This document shows positions 9,877 to 19,615 of a stretch of 64,000 nt of DNA, in pieces. This DNA comes from Dermabacter vaginalis (GTDB lineage: Bacteria > Actinomycetota > Actinomycetes > Actinomycetales > Dermabacteraceae). The translations under genes were made by a program, and so were the position numbers. The stretch lies in assembly GCF_001678905.1 (NCBI RefSeq), contig NZ_CP012117.1, positions 1,116,001 through 1,180,000 of the forward strand. Reading direction: 5' to 3'. The notes under the pieces were generated by a model. The model saw nothing but the letters and a program-made list of their open reading frames with translations. It made no database searches and was not told where the DNA came from. The number at the start of each line of letters is the position of its first letter. The first letter of the stretch is position 1.

Positions 9877-10650
9877 ATGAACGTTGAACCTCTTTCGGTC
9901 ACCATTGCTGACGCCCCGGCGCGCGTGATCTCGACGTGCACGGTGGATTCCCTCTTCCACGTCGAAGCAACGGGTATCCGCTCGGGGATCAACAAGGTCC
10001 CGCGCCCGGAGGGGATCAAGCTCTTGACGCACGGCGTCCTCGGCGACGTGCAGGGCGATACCGAACATCACGGCGGCCTTTTCAAGGCTGTGTATGCGTT
10101 CGCGCGAGAAACTCGCGAGGAACTTGCTCGCCAAGAAGGTTTTAGTGGTCTGCCCGACGGTGCCTTCGGTGAAAATCTGGTCACGGAGGGCATTGATACC
10201 GACGAGGTCGTCATCGGCTCGCGCTGGCGGATTGGCGGTGCCGAGCTTGAGGCGAGCGTGCCGCGCCAGCCCTGCAAGACCTTTGGCGTCTGGATGGGGC
10301 GCTTCGCCGATCAGGCGGGGCTCGAACGGCGAGGCCCGTGGGGGCGCCGCTTCACTGCTTACGGCAAGTGCGGCGCGTACTTCCGCATCGTGCGCGAGGG
10401 CGTTGTGCGCCCGGGAGATGAGATCGAGGTCCAGTCGGTTCCCGAGCACGGCGTCAGCATCGGCGAAATGTTCCGCGGGCTCGCGGGCGCGATTGATCCG
10501 GCGAGCGCCAAGGCGCTCCTGACCTGGGCTCGCGACACTGAAACGCCCGTGTACACGTCCATGGCAAAGGGGTGCCTCGCGGCGCTCCAAAGTGCCGATA
10601 TCGCGTTCGAATTCCCCGCCTCGCTCATCACCGATGGCCGCGGAAACTAA
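9877..10650 (+). CDS. MOSC domain-containing protein (YiiM-like)
   Basis: 257 residues. The MOSC core (about 30-170) contains GVLGDVQGDTEHHGG, GAFGENLVTEG and the conserved cysteine in PRQPCKTF, which in this family handles sulfur or molybdenum-cofactor-linked chemistry such as reduction of N-hydroxylated compounds. AAGGAGG precedes ATG 9877. It sits between lepA and hemW and overlaps hemW by 17 bp, so it is probably co-expressed. Substrate unknown. Confidence 0.85.
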   Translation: MNVEPLSVTIADAPARVISTCTVDSLFHVEATGIRSGINKVPRPEGIKLLTHGVLGDVQGDTEHHGGLFKAVYAFARETREELARQEGFSGLPDGAFGENLVTEGIDTDEVVIGSRWRIGGAELEASVPRQPCKTFGVWMGRFADQAGLERRGPWGRRFTAYGKCGAYFRIVREGVVRPGDEIEVQSVPEHGVSIGEMFRGLAGAIDPASAKALLTWARDTETPVYTSMAKGCLAALQSADIAFEFPASLITDGRGN

Positions 10651-11818
10651 CGCCAAGGGCCGAGGCCTCTCGGTCTATATTCATGTGCCGTTTTGCGCGG
10701 TGCGGTGCGGGTACTGCGACTTCAACACCTACACCGCGAAGGAACTCGGCGGCGGAGGATCGCAGGCGGAGTATCCGGATAATGCGATGCGGGAAATGGA
10801 TCTCACGCTCGCGGATGATGAAGCGTCGGGCTTTTCCTACGACCGAGTTGACACGGTGTTCTTTGGCGGCGGAACCCCCACGCTTCTTCCGGCCGATGAC
10901 CAGGCGCGCATGCTCGCGTACCTCACCTCGCTCATCCCTCTCGCATCCGATGTCGAGGTGACGACCGAAGCTAATCCCGATTCCGTCACGCGGGACTCCC
11001 TCTTCCGCCTCGCCGATGCCGGATTTACTCGCGTCAGCTTTGGGATGCAATCGGCGGTGCCGCGCGTGCTTGCGATCCTCGACCGCACCCACAACCCCGA
11101 ATCCGTGCCACGGGCCGTCGCGTGGGCCCGGGAAGCGGGCCTTCAAGTGAGTCTCGACATGATTTATGGAACGCCGGGGGAGTCGCTCACGGACGTCGAG
11201 ACCACGATCGAGGCGATCACCGAGATGCAGCCGGATCACGTGAGTGCCTACTCGCTCATCGTCGAGGGCAACACCAAAATGGCTCGCCAGCTGCGCCGCG
11301 GCGAGCTCAGCGAGCCCGATCCAGACTTCATGGCCGATGCCTACGAACTCATCGCCGACCGCACGCGAGCCGCGGGTTTCGAGTGGTACGAGGTCTCGAA
11401 TTTCGCGCGGGGCGAGGAGTTTCAGTGCCGCCATAATCTCGCCTACTGGCGAGGGCTCGACTGGTGGGGGATTGGCCCCGGCGCGCATCGACACCGCGAC
11501 GGGTATCGGTCGTGGAACCTCAAGCACCCCTCACGCTATGCCGCCGCCCTCGCCGCCGGGCGTTTGCCCGTCGACGGGTTCGAGAACGTTTCGCCCGAGG
11601 ATCGCGCGCTCGAGCGCCTCATGCTCGAGATGCGCATCCGCGAGGGTTTTGAGGCGGCGAGCAACCCGCTCACCTCGAGCGATGAGGCACGCGAGGTGCT
11701 CGAGCGGCATGTGGCGGCGGGGCGGTTGGATGCGACTGCGTGGGACAACGGGATCGTGAGGCTTTCCGATGCCGGCCGGCTCGTCGCCGATGCCATTACG
11801 CGCGATGTTTTGCCTTGA
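10634..11818 (+). CDS. hemW: Radical SAM heme chaperone HemW
   Basis: 394 residues from ATG 10634. Near the N-terminus lies the radical-SAM cluster motif CAVRCGYC (three cysteines spaced CX3CX2C), then FFGGGTPTLL and a TIM-barrel, and a C-terminal HemN-like domain with YEVSNFARGEEFQCRHN. Related to coproporphyrinogen oxidase HemN but of the HemW type, which binds heme and passes it on to membrane proteins. The preferred start overlaps the MOSC gene; an upstream in-frame ATG at 10592 would add 14 unusual residues and is less likely. Confidence 0.93.
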   Translation: MAAETNAKGRGLSVYIHVPFCAVRCGYCDFNTYTAKELGGGGSQAEYPDNAMREMDLTLADDEASGFSYDRVDTVFFGGGTPTLLPADDQARMLAYLTSLIPLASDVEVTTEANPDSVTRDSLFRLADAGFTRVSFGMQSAVPRVLAILDRTHNPESVPRAVAWAREAGLQVSLDMIYGTPGESLTDVETTIEAITEMQPDHVSAYSLIVEGNTKMARQLRRGELSEPDPDFMADAYELIADRTRAAGFEWYEVSNFARGEEFQCRHNLAYWRGLDWWGIGPGAHRHRDGYRSWNLKHPSRYAAALAAGRLPVDGFENVSPEDRALERLMLEMRIREGFEAASNPLTSSDEAREVLERHVAAGRLDATAWDNGIVRLSDAGRLVADAITRDVLP

Positions 11819-11853
11819 GAGCGCCTTTGGAGCGGCGAAGACTCGAGTGATCC

Positions 11854-12009
11854 CTACGGTTCATGTTGATCACTTTCGTTGTCCGTTTTCTTATGTCGGG
11901 CGACGAATTGTTGAAGAACGGTAAAAATTAGAAAGCCGAGAAGCAGGATCGCCACGATCATCACGACAACAACGAAAATGACCATAAACCACGGGGACCT
12001 AAAAATCAT
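11854..12009 (-). CDS. Small membrane protein (51 aa), hypothetical
   Basis: A 51-residue frame: short N-terminus (MIFRSPWF), one long hydrophobic stretch dominated by Val/Ile/Leu, and a charged tail ending KKTDNESDQHEP. ATG 12009 follows a weak GTAGGAA; an in-frame ATG at 12054 would add 15 basic residues. Base composition is more AT-rich than neighbours. It faces hemW across 35 bp. No family recognised. Confidence 0.5.
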   Translation of the reverse strand: MIFRSPWFMVIFVVVVMIVAILLLGFLIFTVLQQFVARHKKTDNESDQHEP

Positions 12010-12322
12010 GAGATTCCTACGCTTTCGAAAGTCACCGATAACCCGACCTTGCACCTACCTGAACCTATCACGTGGCTTGGATCACGTTTAGTGCAGATGA
12101 GGGCCCGGACAGTCGGACGGGCAGTCGTGGCGTCCGTCAGGGCAGTGCATGATGTCTCGGTTGCGGCTTACGGCTGGACCTTGAATGAATACAGAGCACC
12201 GCATGGTTTTTGGCAGAAGCGGGGACTCGGCCGCTTAGTCGACGCTTCCGATGGCTCTTAAGCGCGGGCGAGGTAAGCGTCGGATTTGGCCTCGTGCCAA
12301 ACCCCCACAACCCCTATGCAAT
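12010..12322. other. Intergenic stretch without a supported gene
   Basis: About 310 bp between the small membrane ORF and the DUF3097 gene. Short open frames occur on the plus strand (for example 12049-12261) but lack a ribosome site and recognisable composition. No terminator-grade hairpin seen. Confidence 0.5.
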
Positions 12323-13204
12323 TCAGGGAGTGGCGGTGACGAAGTCGATCAGTTCCTCGATACGCCCGCTAAGGGTCGGCTCGACATCCGCGTACGAGCG
12401 CACCCGCCCGAGAATCTTCTGCCACCCTTCGGCGATATCCGCCTGCGACTCGGCAGGGAGCCCGAGCGCTCTGAGCGAGCCGACCTTGATGTCTGTTCCC
12501 TTGGGGATGTGGGGCCACTTCTCGAGCCCTACGCGAGCGGGTTTGACGGCCTGCCACACGTCCACGTACGGGTGGCCGAGGATCAGCACATGCTCCCGCA
12601 TGCCCTTCTCCCGCATCACGGATTCGGCGATCCGCGTTTCTTTCGAACCGGGAACGAGATGATCAACGAGGATCCCGAGCCTGCGGCCTGGGCCCGGCCG
12701 GAAAGCCCGAACGCGCTCGAGAAGATTATCGGCGCCATCGAGCATTTCGACAGCAACGCCCTCGATACGCAGGTCATGCCCCCACACCTTCTCCACGAGT
12801 TCCGCATCGTGCTTGCCTTCCACCCAAATCCGCGAGCCCCGCGCCACGCGGGCACGCACCCCTTCAACGTAGGTTGAGCCCGAGGCGCTGCGTTTAGGGG
12901 CCGACGTTTGCCGAGCAGCCGTCGGACCGCCCTTCGTAGGGGGAACGAGGCGGACGGGTTTCCCATCGATCAAAAACCCCGGGCCGAGGCGGAAGGTGCG
13001 CAGCCGGTGGTGGCGATCCTCGAGCTCGGCGATGTGGATGCCGCCAGACTTTTCCACGCGCGTAACGGCGCCAACCCAGCCGGTTTGGACATCCTCGACG
13101 ACGAGCCCGCGCTCGGCGGGGACATCCCTGCTCGCGGGGCGTTTCGGGTGAAAGGCATCCCCGGTACCGGAAAGGACGTCGTGGCCGTAGCGATCGATAT
13201 TCAC
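12323..13204 (-). CDS. DUF3097 family protein
   Basis: 293 residues. The N-terminal third is a small beta-rich domain; the C-terminal part has VEGKHDAELVEKVWG and LGILVDHLV, a layout like Toprim-type metal-binding folds, and ends in helices. This actinobacterial family is found between hemW and hrcA; its function is not established. The start is GTG 13204, without a clear ribosome site. It is divergent from hrcA. Confidence 0.85.
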   Translation of the reverse strand: MNIDRYGHDVLSGTGDAFHPKRPASRDVPAERGLVVEDVQTGWVGAVTRVEKSGGIHIAELEDRHHRLRTFRLGPGFLIDGKPVRLVPPTKGGPTAARQTSAPKRSASGSTYVEGVRARVARGSRIWVEGKHDAELVEKVWGHDLRIEGVAVEMLDGADNLLERVRAFRPGPGRRLGILVDHLVPGSKETRIAESVMREKGMREHVLILGHPYVDVWQAVKPARVGLEKWPHIPKGTDIKVGSLRALGLPAESQADIAEGWQKILGRVRSYADVEPTLSGRIEELIDFVTATP

Positions 13205-13277
13205 GGCGGTTTACGCTACCAGGGGCGTGTTCGCTCACAGGGGATCGCCACACCGTGCGAGGGGCGCGCACTCCGCG

Positions 13278-13309
13278 TAGTATTGGCACTCGAAGCCCGT
13301 GACTGCTAA
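13278..13309 (+). promoter_or_regulatory. CIRCE operator and -10 region of hrcA
   Basis: TTGGCACTC (13283-13291), a 9-nt spacer, then GACTGCTAA (13301-13309). The CIRCE consensus is TTAGCACTC-N9-GAGTGCTAA, so each arm differs at one position and the spacing is exact. A -10-like TAGTAT (13278-13283) abuts the left arm. This is the known HrcA binding site, implying autoregulation of hrcA-dnaJ. It also argues against the upstream ATG at 13309 as the hrcA start. Confidence 0.85.
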
Positions 13310-13329
13310 TGCGCGAAAGGATGAGATAC

Positions 13330-14358
13330 ATGGATGAGCGCAAGCTCAGCATCCTCGGCGCAATCGTGGAAGATTACGTGGCGACCCGCGAACCCGTGGG
13401 CTCGAAGTCACTGCTGGAACGTCACGAGCTAGGCGTGAGCGCCGCGACCGTGCGCAACGACATGTCGGTGCTCGAAGAAGAGGGACTCATCATGCAGCCC
13501 CACACCTCGGCGGGGCGCATCCCCACCGATAAGGGCTACCGCGTGTTCGTCGATTACGTCGCGCAGGTCAAGCCCCTTTCAGCGCCCGAGCGTCGCGCAA
13601 TCCACACGTTCTTCGACGGTGCCCACGACCTCGATGATCTGCTGTCCCGCACGGTGCGTCTGCTCTCGCGCCTCACGAATCAAGTCGCCGTTGTGCAGTA
13701 CCCCGCGTTGCGCCAGGCTCACGTGCGTCACGTTGAACTCGTGAAGACTTCCGAAACCCTCTTGCTCGTTGTGCTCATCACCGATGCGGGCCGGGTGGAT
13801 CAGCAAACAATTTCTCTTCAGCACTCGCAGGATGCCGCGTTCTATGAACGCCTGCGCGAGCGCATCAATCGCGTGTGCGCATCGAGGCCCGTGACCTCAG
13901 TGGGCGGGGACCTCAATGCACTTCTCGAGGAGGAATCCGCATCAACACGCGCTGCCGCCACCGAAGTGCTCGAGGCGCTCGGCGAACTGCTTGCCTCGCG
14001 TCGCGAGGATCGTATGATCGTCGGCGGCGTCTCGAACCTCGCGCGCGGTGAACAGTTCTCGCGCGAAGTTGGCCCCATGCTCGACCTCCTCGAGGAGCAA
14101 CTCGTGCTTTTGCGACTTCTTGGCGAGATGCATTCGAACTTCGGCGAGGTCGACGTGCTGATCGGCGAGGAGCTCAGTAGCGTTTCCGGTGATGCTCTTC
14201 AGCGCGCAGCCCTCGTGGGGAGCGCCTATACCGAAGCGGCTGGTGGCGCTTCGCCGTCTTCACGCATTGCGATCCTCGGCCCTTCGAGCATGGATTACGT
14301 GACCTCCATATCTTCCGTGCGCGCCGTCGCCCGGTATATTTCCCGTTTCATCGGTTAA
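13330..14358 (+). CDS. hrcA: Heat-inducible transcriptional repressor HrcA
   Basis: 342 residues. Winged-helix N-terminus (DERKLSILGAIVEDYV, then GSKSLLERH, VSAATVRNDMSVLEEEGLI and the family motif HTSAGRIPTDKGYR), followed by a GAF-like regulatory domain. Binds CIRCE operators and represses chaperone genes until heat stress. ATG 13330 is chosen because AAAGG lies 9 nt upstream and the CIRCE operator ends at 13309. dnaJ follows 33 bp downstream, forming the usual hrcA-dnaJ unit. Confidence 0.95.
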   Translation: MDERKLSILGAIVEDYVATREPVGSKSLLERHELGVSAATVRNDMSVLEEEGLIMQPHTSAGRIPTDKGYRVFVDYVAQVKPLSAPERRAIHTFFDGAHDLDDLLSRTVRLLSRLTNQVAVVQYPALRQAHVRHVELVKTSETLLLVVLITDAGRVDQQTISLQHSQDAAFYERLRERINRVCASRPVTSVGGDLNALLEEESASTRAAATEVLEALGELLASRREDRMIVGGVSNLARGEQFSREVGPMLDLLEEQLVLLRLLGEMHSNFGEVDVLIGEELSSVSGDALQRAALVGSAYTEAAGGASPSSRIAILGPSSMDYVTSISSVRAVARYISRFIG

Positions 14359-14391
14359 GAACTGCACCCAACTCTCAAGGAACCACACTTC

Positions 14392-15543
14392 GTGAACGAC
14401 GATTTTTACGAGATCCTCGGCGTCTCCAAAGACGCCAGCGCGGACGAGATCAAGAAGGCCTACCGCAAGAAGGCCCGCAAACTTCACCCCGACGTGAACC
14501 CCGATCCTTCTGCGGCCGATCAAATGAAGAAGGTCTCGCAAGCCTACGAGACGCTCTCCAATCCTGAAAAACGTCGCATGTATGACATGGGCGGGCAGAG
14601 CCCGTTCGGCGGCGGTGGTTTCGGTGGCTTCGGTGGGGGAGCGACGTTCGACTTCTCCGACCTGTTTGAGGCGTTCGCGGGCGCGAGTAGCATGGGCGGG
14701 CGCGGGCGCGGCCCCATTCCCCGTGAGCGGCGCGGCAACGACATTCTGCGACGCATGACGCTCGAACTCGACGACGTTGTGTTCGGCTCCGAAAAAGAGC
14801 TCACGTTCCCGACGGCTGTCACCTGTTCACGCTGCCACGGCAATTGCTGTGAACCGGGAACCGGAACGAAGAAATGCACCGTGTGTAGCGGAAGCGGGCA
14901 CGTGCAGCGCACCGTGAACTCCCTGCTTGGGCAAATGGTGCAGCTCGCGCCGTGCTCGGCGTGCCAGGGTCACGGCACGACCATCGAGAATCCTTGCGCC
15001 GAATGCCAGGGCCACGGCCGTGTGCAAGAAGAGCGCACGATTACCCTGCGCGTTCCCGCGGGCATCGACACGGGACGCCGCATTCAGCTTCGCGGCGAGG
15101 GTGAGGCCGGCGAGGCCGGCGGCCCCGCGGGTGATCTGTTCGTCGAAGTGCGTGTCAAGGAGCACGAAATCTTCCACCGTGAGGGCAACGACCTGCTTGC
15201 GCGCCTCACGATTTCGATGGTGGCCGCGGCCCTCGGCACGAAGGCCACGCTCACGACCTTTGACGGTGAGCGGGAGGTCGAAATCAAGCCGGGCACCCAG
15301 CCGGGCGATGTGATTCGCATGCGGAACCTCGGTGTGACCTCGCTTCGCGGCGATTCGCGTGGCGACATCCTCATCGAAGTAGGCGTCGAGATCCCGAAGA
15401 AGCTTTCCGGTTCTGAGCGGGACCTCCTCACACAGTTTGGCGAGATGCGTGGCGAACCGGATCTGCGCGAAGGTGCGAAGAACGCCCAGCACAGCGACGG
15501 CGGAGTATTCGCCAAGATCCGCGAAAAGTTCCGCGACCTGTGA
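14392..15543 (+). CDS. dnaJ: Molecular chaperone DnaJ
   Basis: 383 residues with J domain (about 1-65, HPDVNPD in the HPD position), a Gly/Phe-rich linker (about 68-95), a zinc region with four Cys repeats (CSRCHGNC, CTVCSGSG, CSACQGHG, CAECQGHG) and a C-terminal substrate-binding domain. The first zinc repeat ends in Cys-Cys instead of the usual Gly. Works with DnaK and GrpE, which are not in this window, so this is probably the hrcA-linked DnaJ2. Start GTG 14392 with AAGGA about 12 nt upstream. The stop overlaps the rsmE start by 4 bp. Confidence 0.95.
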   Translation: MNDDFYEILGVSKDASADEIKKAYRKKARKLHPDVNPDPSAADQMKKVSQAYETLSNPEKRRMYDMGGQSPFGGGGFGGFGGGATFDFSDLFEAFAGASSMGGRGRGPIPRERRGNDILRRMTLELDDVVFGSEKELTFPTAVTCSRCHGNCCEPGTGTKKCTVCSGSGHVQRTVNSLLGQMVQLAPCSACQGHGTTIENPCAECQGHGRVQEERTITLRVPAGIDTGRRIQLRGEGEAGEAGGPAGDLFVEVRVKEHEIFHREGNDLLARLTISMVAAALGTKATLTTFDGEREVEIKPGTQPGDVIRMRNLGVTSLRGDSRGDILIEVGVEIPKKLSGSERDLLTQFGEMRGEPDLREGAKNAQHSDGGVFAKIREKFRDL

Positions 15544-16331
15544 GCCTGAAGAACTTCCTTCTCCTCGAAGGCACGCTCGAAGGAGCGAGCACCGGGGCAG
15601 CGTTCTCGATCGGTGGGGATGAGGGCCACCACGGGGCGCGCGTCATGCGCTTGCGCTCGGGTGAGCGCATCCTCGTGACCGACGCGAGCGCGCACCAGGC
15701 TGAGGCCTCGATCGTGAGCGTGTCGAAATCGAGCTTTGACATCGAGCTCAGCGAAACGCCGCGGCACGAAGAGGCACCAGCGACTCTGCTCGTCCTCGTC
15801 CAAGCACTCGCGAAGGGTGGTCGGGACGAATCGGCGATCGAAATGGCGACCGAACTCGGCGTGGACCGAGTGATTCCGTGGCAAGCGGACCGCAGCGTCG
15901 TTCAGTGGAAGGGTGTGAAGGAAGAAAAGGGGCGCGAGAAATGGCGCTCGCGCATTATCGCCGCGGTCAAGCAATCGCGCCGCGCACGCATCCCTGCCCT
16001 GGAGACCGCTGTGACGAGTGCGGAACTTGTGCCCCTCATCGAGAGTGCGGTTTCTCGTGGGGCCATGGTCCTTGCTCTCCACGAGAGTGCGACCGAAAGG
16101 CTCGGTGGAGTGACTCGCGAGCTCGCGATGCGCGCCGCGAACGCGGGAGAAATGCCTGGGGAAGTGTGGGTCCTCGTCGGTCCCGAAGGGGGCATAAGCG
16201 ACGAGGAGATTCGCCGATTTTCCGCCGCCGGCGCGGCCCCAGTTCTACTCGGGAACGAGATTCTTCGGGCGTCAAGCGCGGGACCAGCGGCTCTTGCCGC
16301 ACTCTGCTCGGTGATCGGTCGATGGCAGTAG
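15540..16331 (+). CDS. rsmE: 16S rRNA (uracil(1498)-N(3))-methyltransferase
   Basis: 263 residues. N-terminal PUA-like domain, then a SPOUT methyltransferase core with the family signature VLVGPEGGISDEEI and the C-terminal LLGNEILRASSAGPAAL. Methylates U1498 of 16S rRNA using S-adenosylmethionine. The GTG start overlaps the dnaJ stop (GTGA), indicating coupled translation. Confidence 0.95.
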   Translation: MSLKNFLLLEGTLEGASTGAAFSIGGDEGHHGARVMRLRSGERILVTDASAHQAEASIVSVSKSSFDIELSETPRHEEAPATLLVLVQALAKGGRDESAIEMATELGVDRVIPWQADRSVVQWKGVKEEKGREKWRSRIIAAVKQSRRARIPALETAVTSAELVPLIESAVSRGAMVLALHESATERLGGVTRELAMRAANAGEMPGEVWVLVGPEGGISDEEIRRFSAAGAAPVLLGNEILRASSAGPAALAALCSVIGRWQ

Positions 16332-16455
16332 CTCGTTCACAATGACACCCGTGGCCCCAGGTGCACGCTCGAAGGCGTCGGACCCCACACGTGGGCACAC
16401 CGCTTGCCCACTAGACTGGTGGGGCCAACGCTCTCATGCACCCGAGGAGGAGCCG

Positions 16456-16806
16456 ATGACCACCACCGATCCGAACTGTATCTTCTGCAAGATCGTTGCT
16501 GGCGAGATCCCGTCGACCAAGGTCTACGAGGACGCCAACGTCGTGTGCTTCAAGGACCTCGAGCCGAAGGCTCCCGTGCACGTGCTCGCCGTGCCCAAGG
16601 AGCACTACTCCAACATCGTGGAACTCTCCGCCAATAAAGACCTGCTCGCCGCGGTCGTCAAGGCCGCGGGCGCCGTTGCGAAGGAACAGGCCCAGGGGGA
16701 GTTCCGCTTCATTTTCAACACCGGTGAAAGCGCTGGCCAAAGCGTTTTCCATGTACACGGACATATTCTCGCCGGTACGCCCCAGTCTGAAGGAGACCTC
16801 TTCTAA
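16456..16806 (+). CDS. HIT family protein (histidine triad nucleotide hydrolase)
   Basis: 116 residues. CIFCKIVAGEIPS near the start, two cysteines of a possible zinc site, and the catalytic histidine triad HVHGH near the C-terminus. HINT-type enzymes hydrolyse AMP-conjugated amines. ATG 16456 is preceded by GAGGAGGA. phoH follows 2 bp after the stop. The 125 bp before the gene show no clear promoter. Confidence 0.93.
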   Translation: MTTTDPNCIFCKIVAGEIPSTKVYEDANVVCFKDLEPKAPVHVLAVPKEHYSNIVELSANKDLLAAVVKAAGAVAKEQAQGEFRFIFNTGESAGQSVFHVHGHILAGTPQSEGDLF

Positions 16807-16808
16807 CC

Positions 16809-17816
16809 GTGCAGGAGACCACCGAAATTCTCGAGCGCTACGTCGCGATCCCCGATCACTTGCGCCCCGTCGCCGTCCTCGGCGCAAACGACCAGGCCCT
16901 CAACGTCATCGAAAAAATCATGCCGGACATCGACGTGTCGATGCGCGGGCACCAGATCACGTTGCGCGGACCGGAAGGCTCGCTCGATCGCGCAGCCGCG
17001 ATCATGAACTCCCTTATTGAAATCGCCGCGAGCGGCGAAACCGTGACGGGTGAGGCGGTCCACCGCGCGGCGGAACTCTACGGCGATGATCGACGCCGCG
17101 ATCAGCACGTGTCGCAGATCCTCAGCCAGTCCGTGCTCTCGTCCCGGGGCCGTACGATCCGCCCGAAGACCGTTGGGCAAAAGGACTACGTGGACGCGAT
17201 CGACGAGAACACCATCGTGTTTGGCATTGGCCCCGCGGGCACCGGCAAAACATACCTCGCCGTCGCGAAAGCCGTGCGGGCTCTGCTCGATAAGCAGATC
17301 AACCGCATCATTCTCACCCGCCCCGCGGTCGAAGCAGGGGAGAGGCTCGGCTTCCTCCCGGGCACGCTCAACGAGAAGATCGACCCGTACCTGCGCCCGC
17401 TTTACGATGCCCTCCACGACATGCTCGATCCCGAGTCGATTCCGCGCCTCATGGGCGCCGGAACCATCGAGGTTGCTCCGCTCGCCTACATGCGCGGGCG
17501 CACCCTCAATGACGCCTTCATCATCCTCGACGAAGCCCAAAACACGACCGCCGAGCAAATGAAGATGTTCCTCACGCGCCTTGGGTTCAATTCGACAATG
17601 GTGATCACCGGAGACGCGACCCAGGTTGACCTCCCCGGCGGAACGAAGAGCGGTCTCAAGGTTGTTGAGCGGATCCTCGGCAATGTTGATGACATTGCCT
17701 TTTGCCACTTGAGCTCGAAGGACGTTGTGCGCCACCGACTCGTGAGCGACATCGTTGATGCGTACGCACGCTGGGATCTTTCCGAGTTCTCTCCGAAAAA
17801 GAAGGCCAAGCGATGA
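16809..17816 (+). CDS. PhoH family protein (predicted ATPase)
   Basis: 335 residues. An N-terminal KH-like/PhoH-N region, then a P-loop core with Walker A GPAGTGKT (about residue 140), [14 protein letters not shown] and Walker [10 protein letters not shown]. PhoH/YbeZ proteins act with YbeY in ribosomal RNA processing, which fits the overlap with ybeY here (GTG start 16809; stop overlaps ybeY ATG). A GAAGGAGA sequence in the end of the HIT gene serves as ribosome site. Confidence 0.94.
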   Translation: MQETTEILERYVAIPDHLRPVAVLGANDQALNVIEKIMPDIDVSMRGHQITLRGPEGSLDRAAAIMNSLIEIAASGETVTGEAVHRAAELYGDDRRRDQHVSQILSQSVLSSRGRTIRPKTVGQKDYVDAIDENTIVFGIGPAGTGKTYLAVAKAVRALLDKQINRIILTRPAVEAGERLGFLPGTLNEKIDPYLRPLYDALHDMLDPESIPRLMGAGTIEVAPLAYMRGRTLNDAFIILDEAQNTTAEQMKMFLTRLGFNSTMVITGDATQVDLPGGTKSGLKVVERILGNVDDIAFCHLSSKDVVRHRLVSDIVDAYARWDLSEFSPKKKAKR

Positions 17817-18307
17817 GCATCGAAGTCAATAATGAGACCACCGCGAAGATCGACGCGCGCGAATTCGTGGATCTTGCCCGATATGTCTTTGACGCGATGT
17901 TCCTGCATCCCGCAACGGAACTCTCCATCACGTTCGTGGATGAGAGCGCAATGAGCGACCTTCACGAAGAGTGGATGGACCTCGAGGGCCCCACCGACGT
18001 GATGAGTTTCCCCATGGATGAATTGCGCGAGGGAAGCGAAGGCGAGCTCGCCCCCGAAGGGCTCCTCGGCGATATCGTTATCTGCCCCTCCGTTGCCGCC
18101 ACCCAGGCGCGCATTGCGGGGCACAGCACCGAAGAAGAGATGCTCCTTTTGCTCACGCACGGCATCCTTCACCTGCTCGGCTACGACCATGTTGAACCCG
18201 AGGATGAACGCGTGATGTTCACGCTCCAGCGCAAGCTTCTCCTCACGTTCCTCGCGGGCCGTACCTCGCGCGTGGGCATCTCCGATACCGGGGGCCCGCG
18301 CCCGTGA
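17813..18307 (+). CDS. ybeY: rRNA maturation RNase YbeY
   Basis: 164 residues with the zinc-binding H-X3-H-X5-H motif [11 protein letters not shown] (about 115-125) and DVMSFPMDE upstream. Single-strand endoribonuclease in 16S rRNA 3' end maturation and ribosome quality control. The ATG overlaps phoH and the stop overlaps the next gene, so phoH-ybeY-CNNM-era behave as one unit. The C-terminal extension [15 protein letters not shown] is slightly longer than typical. Confidence 0.95.
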   Translation: MSIEVNNETTAKIDAREFVDLARYVFDAMFLHPATELSITFVDESAMSDLHEEWMDLEGPTDVMSFPMDELREGSEGELAPEGLLGDIVICPSVAATQARIAGHSTEEEMLLLLTHGILHLLGYDHVEPEDERVMFTLQRKLLLTFLAGRTSRVGISDTGGPRP

Positions 18308-19605
18308 ACACGATCGCTATTCTTATTCCCCTCGCCATCATCGCGATCATACTCGCGGTGTGCTTCTCGGCGGCCGATGCTGCCCTGAGCACGCTGTCGC
18401 GCCACAGCATCGAACGCTACTTTGAGGATGAGGAGAAGAAGCGCGACCGCATCCTCACGATGCACGACGACACGCACACGACGTTCGCGACCATCGCGCT
18501 CGGGCGCGTCCTTGCCGAGGCAACCTACGCGGTCATCATTACGGCCTGCATGTTCGAGAGCCTCGAGGGCCTGTGGCTTCCGTTGCTCCTCGCGATCACG
18601 GTGACGTTCCTCGTGTCCTTCATGGGAGCCTCCGTCTCGCCTCGAACCCTTGGGCGTCGCGCTCCAGAGAAGACAATCTCGTTTCTCGTCCCCCTCGTGC
18701 GGTTCGCTCGCATTGTGCTCGCGGTGCCGTCGAAGGTGCTCATCCACATCTCCAATGCCTTTACCCCCGGCGGCAAGGTTGCGGGAGGTCCCTTCGCCAC
18801 CGAAGAAGAGCTGCGCCACTTCGTTGATCGAGCGAGCGAAACCGAGGCGCTCGAAGACGACGAACGCAACATGATCAAGGGCGTGTTCGACCTCGACGAC
18901 ACGATGATTCGCGAGGTCATGGTGCCGCGCACCGACATGGTCACGATCGATGCGGATGCAACAGCAAATAAAGCGATGCGCCTCTTCGTGCGTTCGGGCT
19001 ACAGCCGCATCCCCGTGATCGGTGAAGAGGGCGTTGACGACTTAAAGGGCATGCTTTACTTCAAGGACGTCATGCGCGCGATTCACTCGCCGTGGAATCC
19101 CGGCGGCGACAGGCTCGTGACCGAGATTATGAGGCCCGTAAAGTTCTACCCCGAGTTCCTCACCGCGGACCGCGTCATGGAGGACATGCGCACCTCGCGC
19201 GTCCACGTAGGTATCCCGGTCGACGAATACGGCGGCGTGGCGGGCATCGTGACGATCGAGGACATCCTCGAAGAGATCGTCGGCGAAATTGCCGATGAAC
19301 ACGATCGTCGCGAGCAAGAGGCCGAACGCACCTCCGAGGGCGAATATCGCGTGTCCTCGCGCATGTCGATCGTCGAGGTTGGCGAACTCTTCGACCTCGA
19401 GATCGAAGACGAAGACGTGGACACGATCGGTGGCCTCCTCTCAAAGACCATCGGGAGAGTGCCGATCATCGGTGCAGAGGGCGACGCGCACGGGATTCAC
19501 ATGGAAGCCGATCGCACGAGCGGTCGACGCAAACAAGTCTCGGCGATCCTCGTAAGCCGCACGCCGCGCGATGCTGCAGGCGAGGCTGGCGAGAGTGACG
19601 ACTAG
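18304..19605 (+). CDS. CNNM/CorC-type transporter with tandem CBS domains (hemolysin family)
   Basis: 433 residues. N-terminal CNNM membrane domain with four hydrophobic segments (starts [20 protein letters not shown]), linker [10 protein letters not shown], two CBS domains (about 200-330, with [10 protein letters not shown]) and a C-terminal CorC/HlyC domain ending in a charged tail. Family members mediate Mg2+/Co2+ efflux. The GTG start overlaps ybeY, and era starts 10 bp after the stop. Confidence 0.92.
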   Translation: MNTIAILIPLAIIAIILAVCFSAADAALSTLSRHSIERYFEDEEKKRDRILTMHDDTHTTFATIALGRVLAEATYAVIITACMFESLEGLWLPLLLAITVTFLVSFMGASVSPRTLGRRAPEKTISFLVPLVRFARIVLAVPSKVLIHISNAFTPGGKVAGGPFATEEELRHFVDRASETEALEDDERNMIKGVFDLDDTMIREVMVPRTDMVTIDADATANKAMRLFVRSGYSRIPVIGEEGVDDLKGMLYFKDVMRAIHSPWNPGGDRLVTEIMRPVKFYPEFLTADRVMEDMRTSRVHVGIPVDEYGGVAGIVTIEDILEEIVGEIADEHDRREQEAERTSEGEYRVSSRMSIVEVGELFDLEIEDEDVDTIGGLLSKTIGRVPIIGAEGDAHGIHMEADRTSGRRKQVSAILVSRTPRDAAGEAGESDD

Positions 19606-19615
19606 GAGGTCGAGA

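Noticed and set aside
8902-10656. Minus-strand open frame of 584 codons opposite lepA and the MOSC gene
   Set aside because: Shadow of the real plus-strand genes.
12049-12261. Open frame of 70 codons on the plus strand
   Set aside because: No ribosome site, unusual composition, and partly opposite the small membrane ORF's upstream region.
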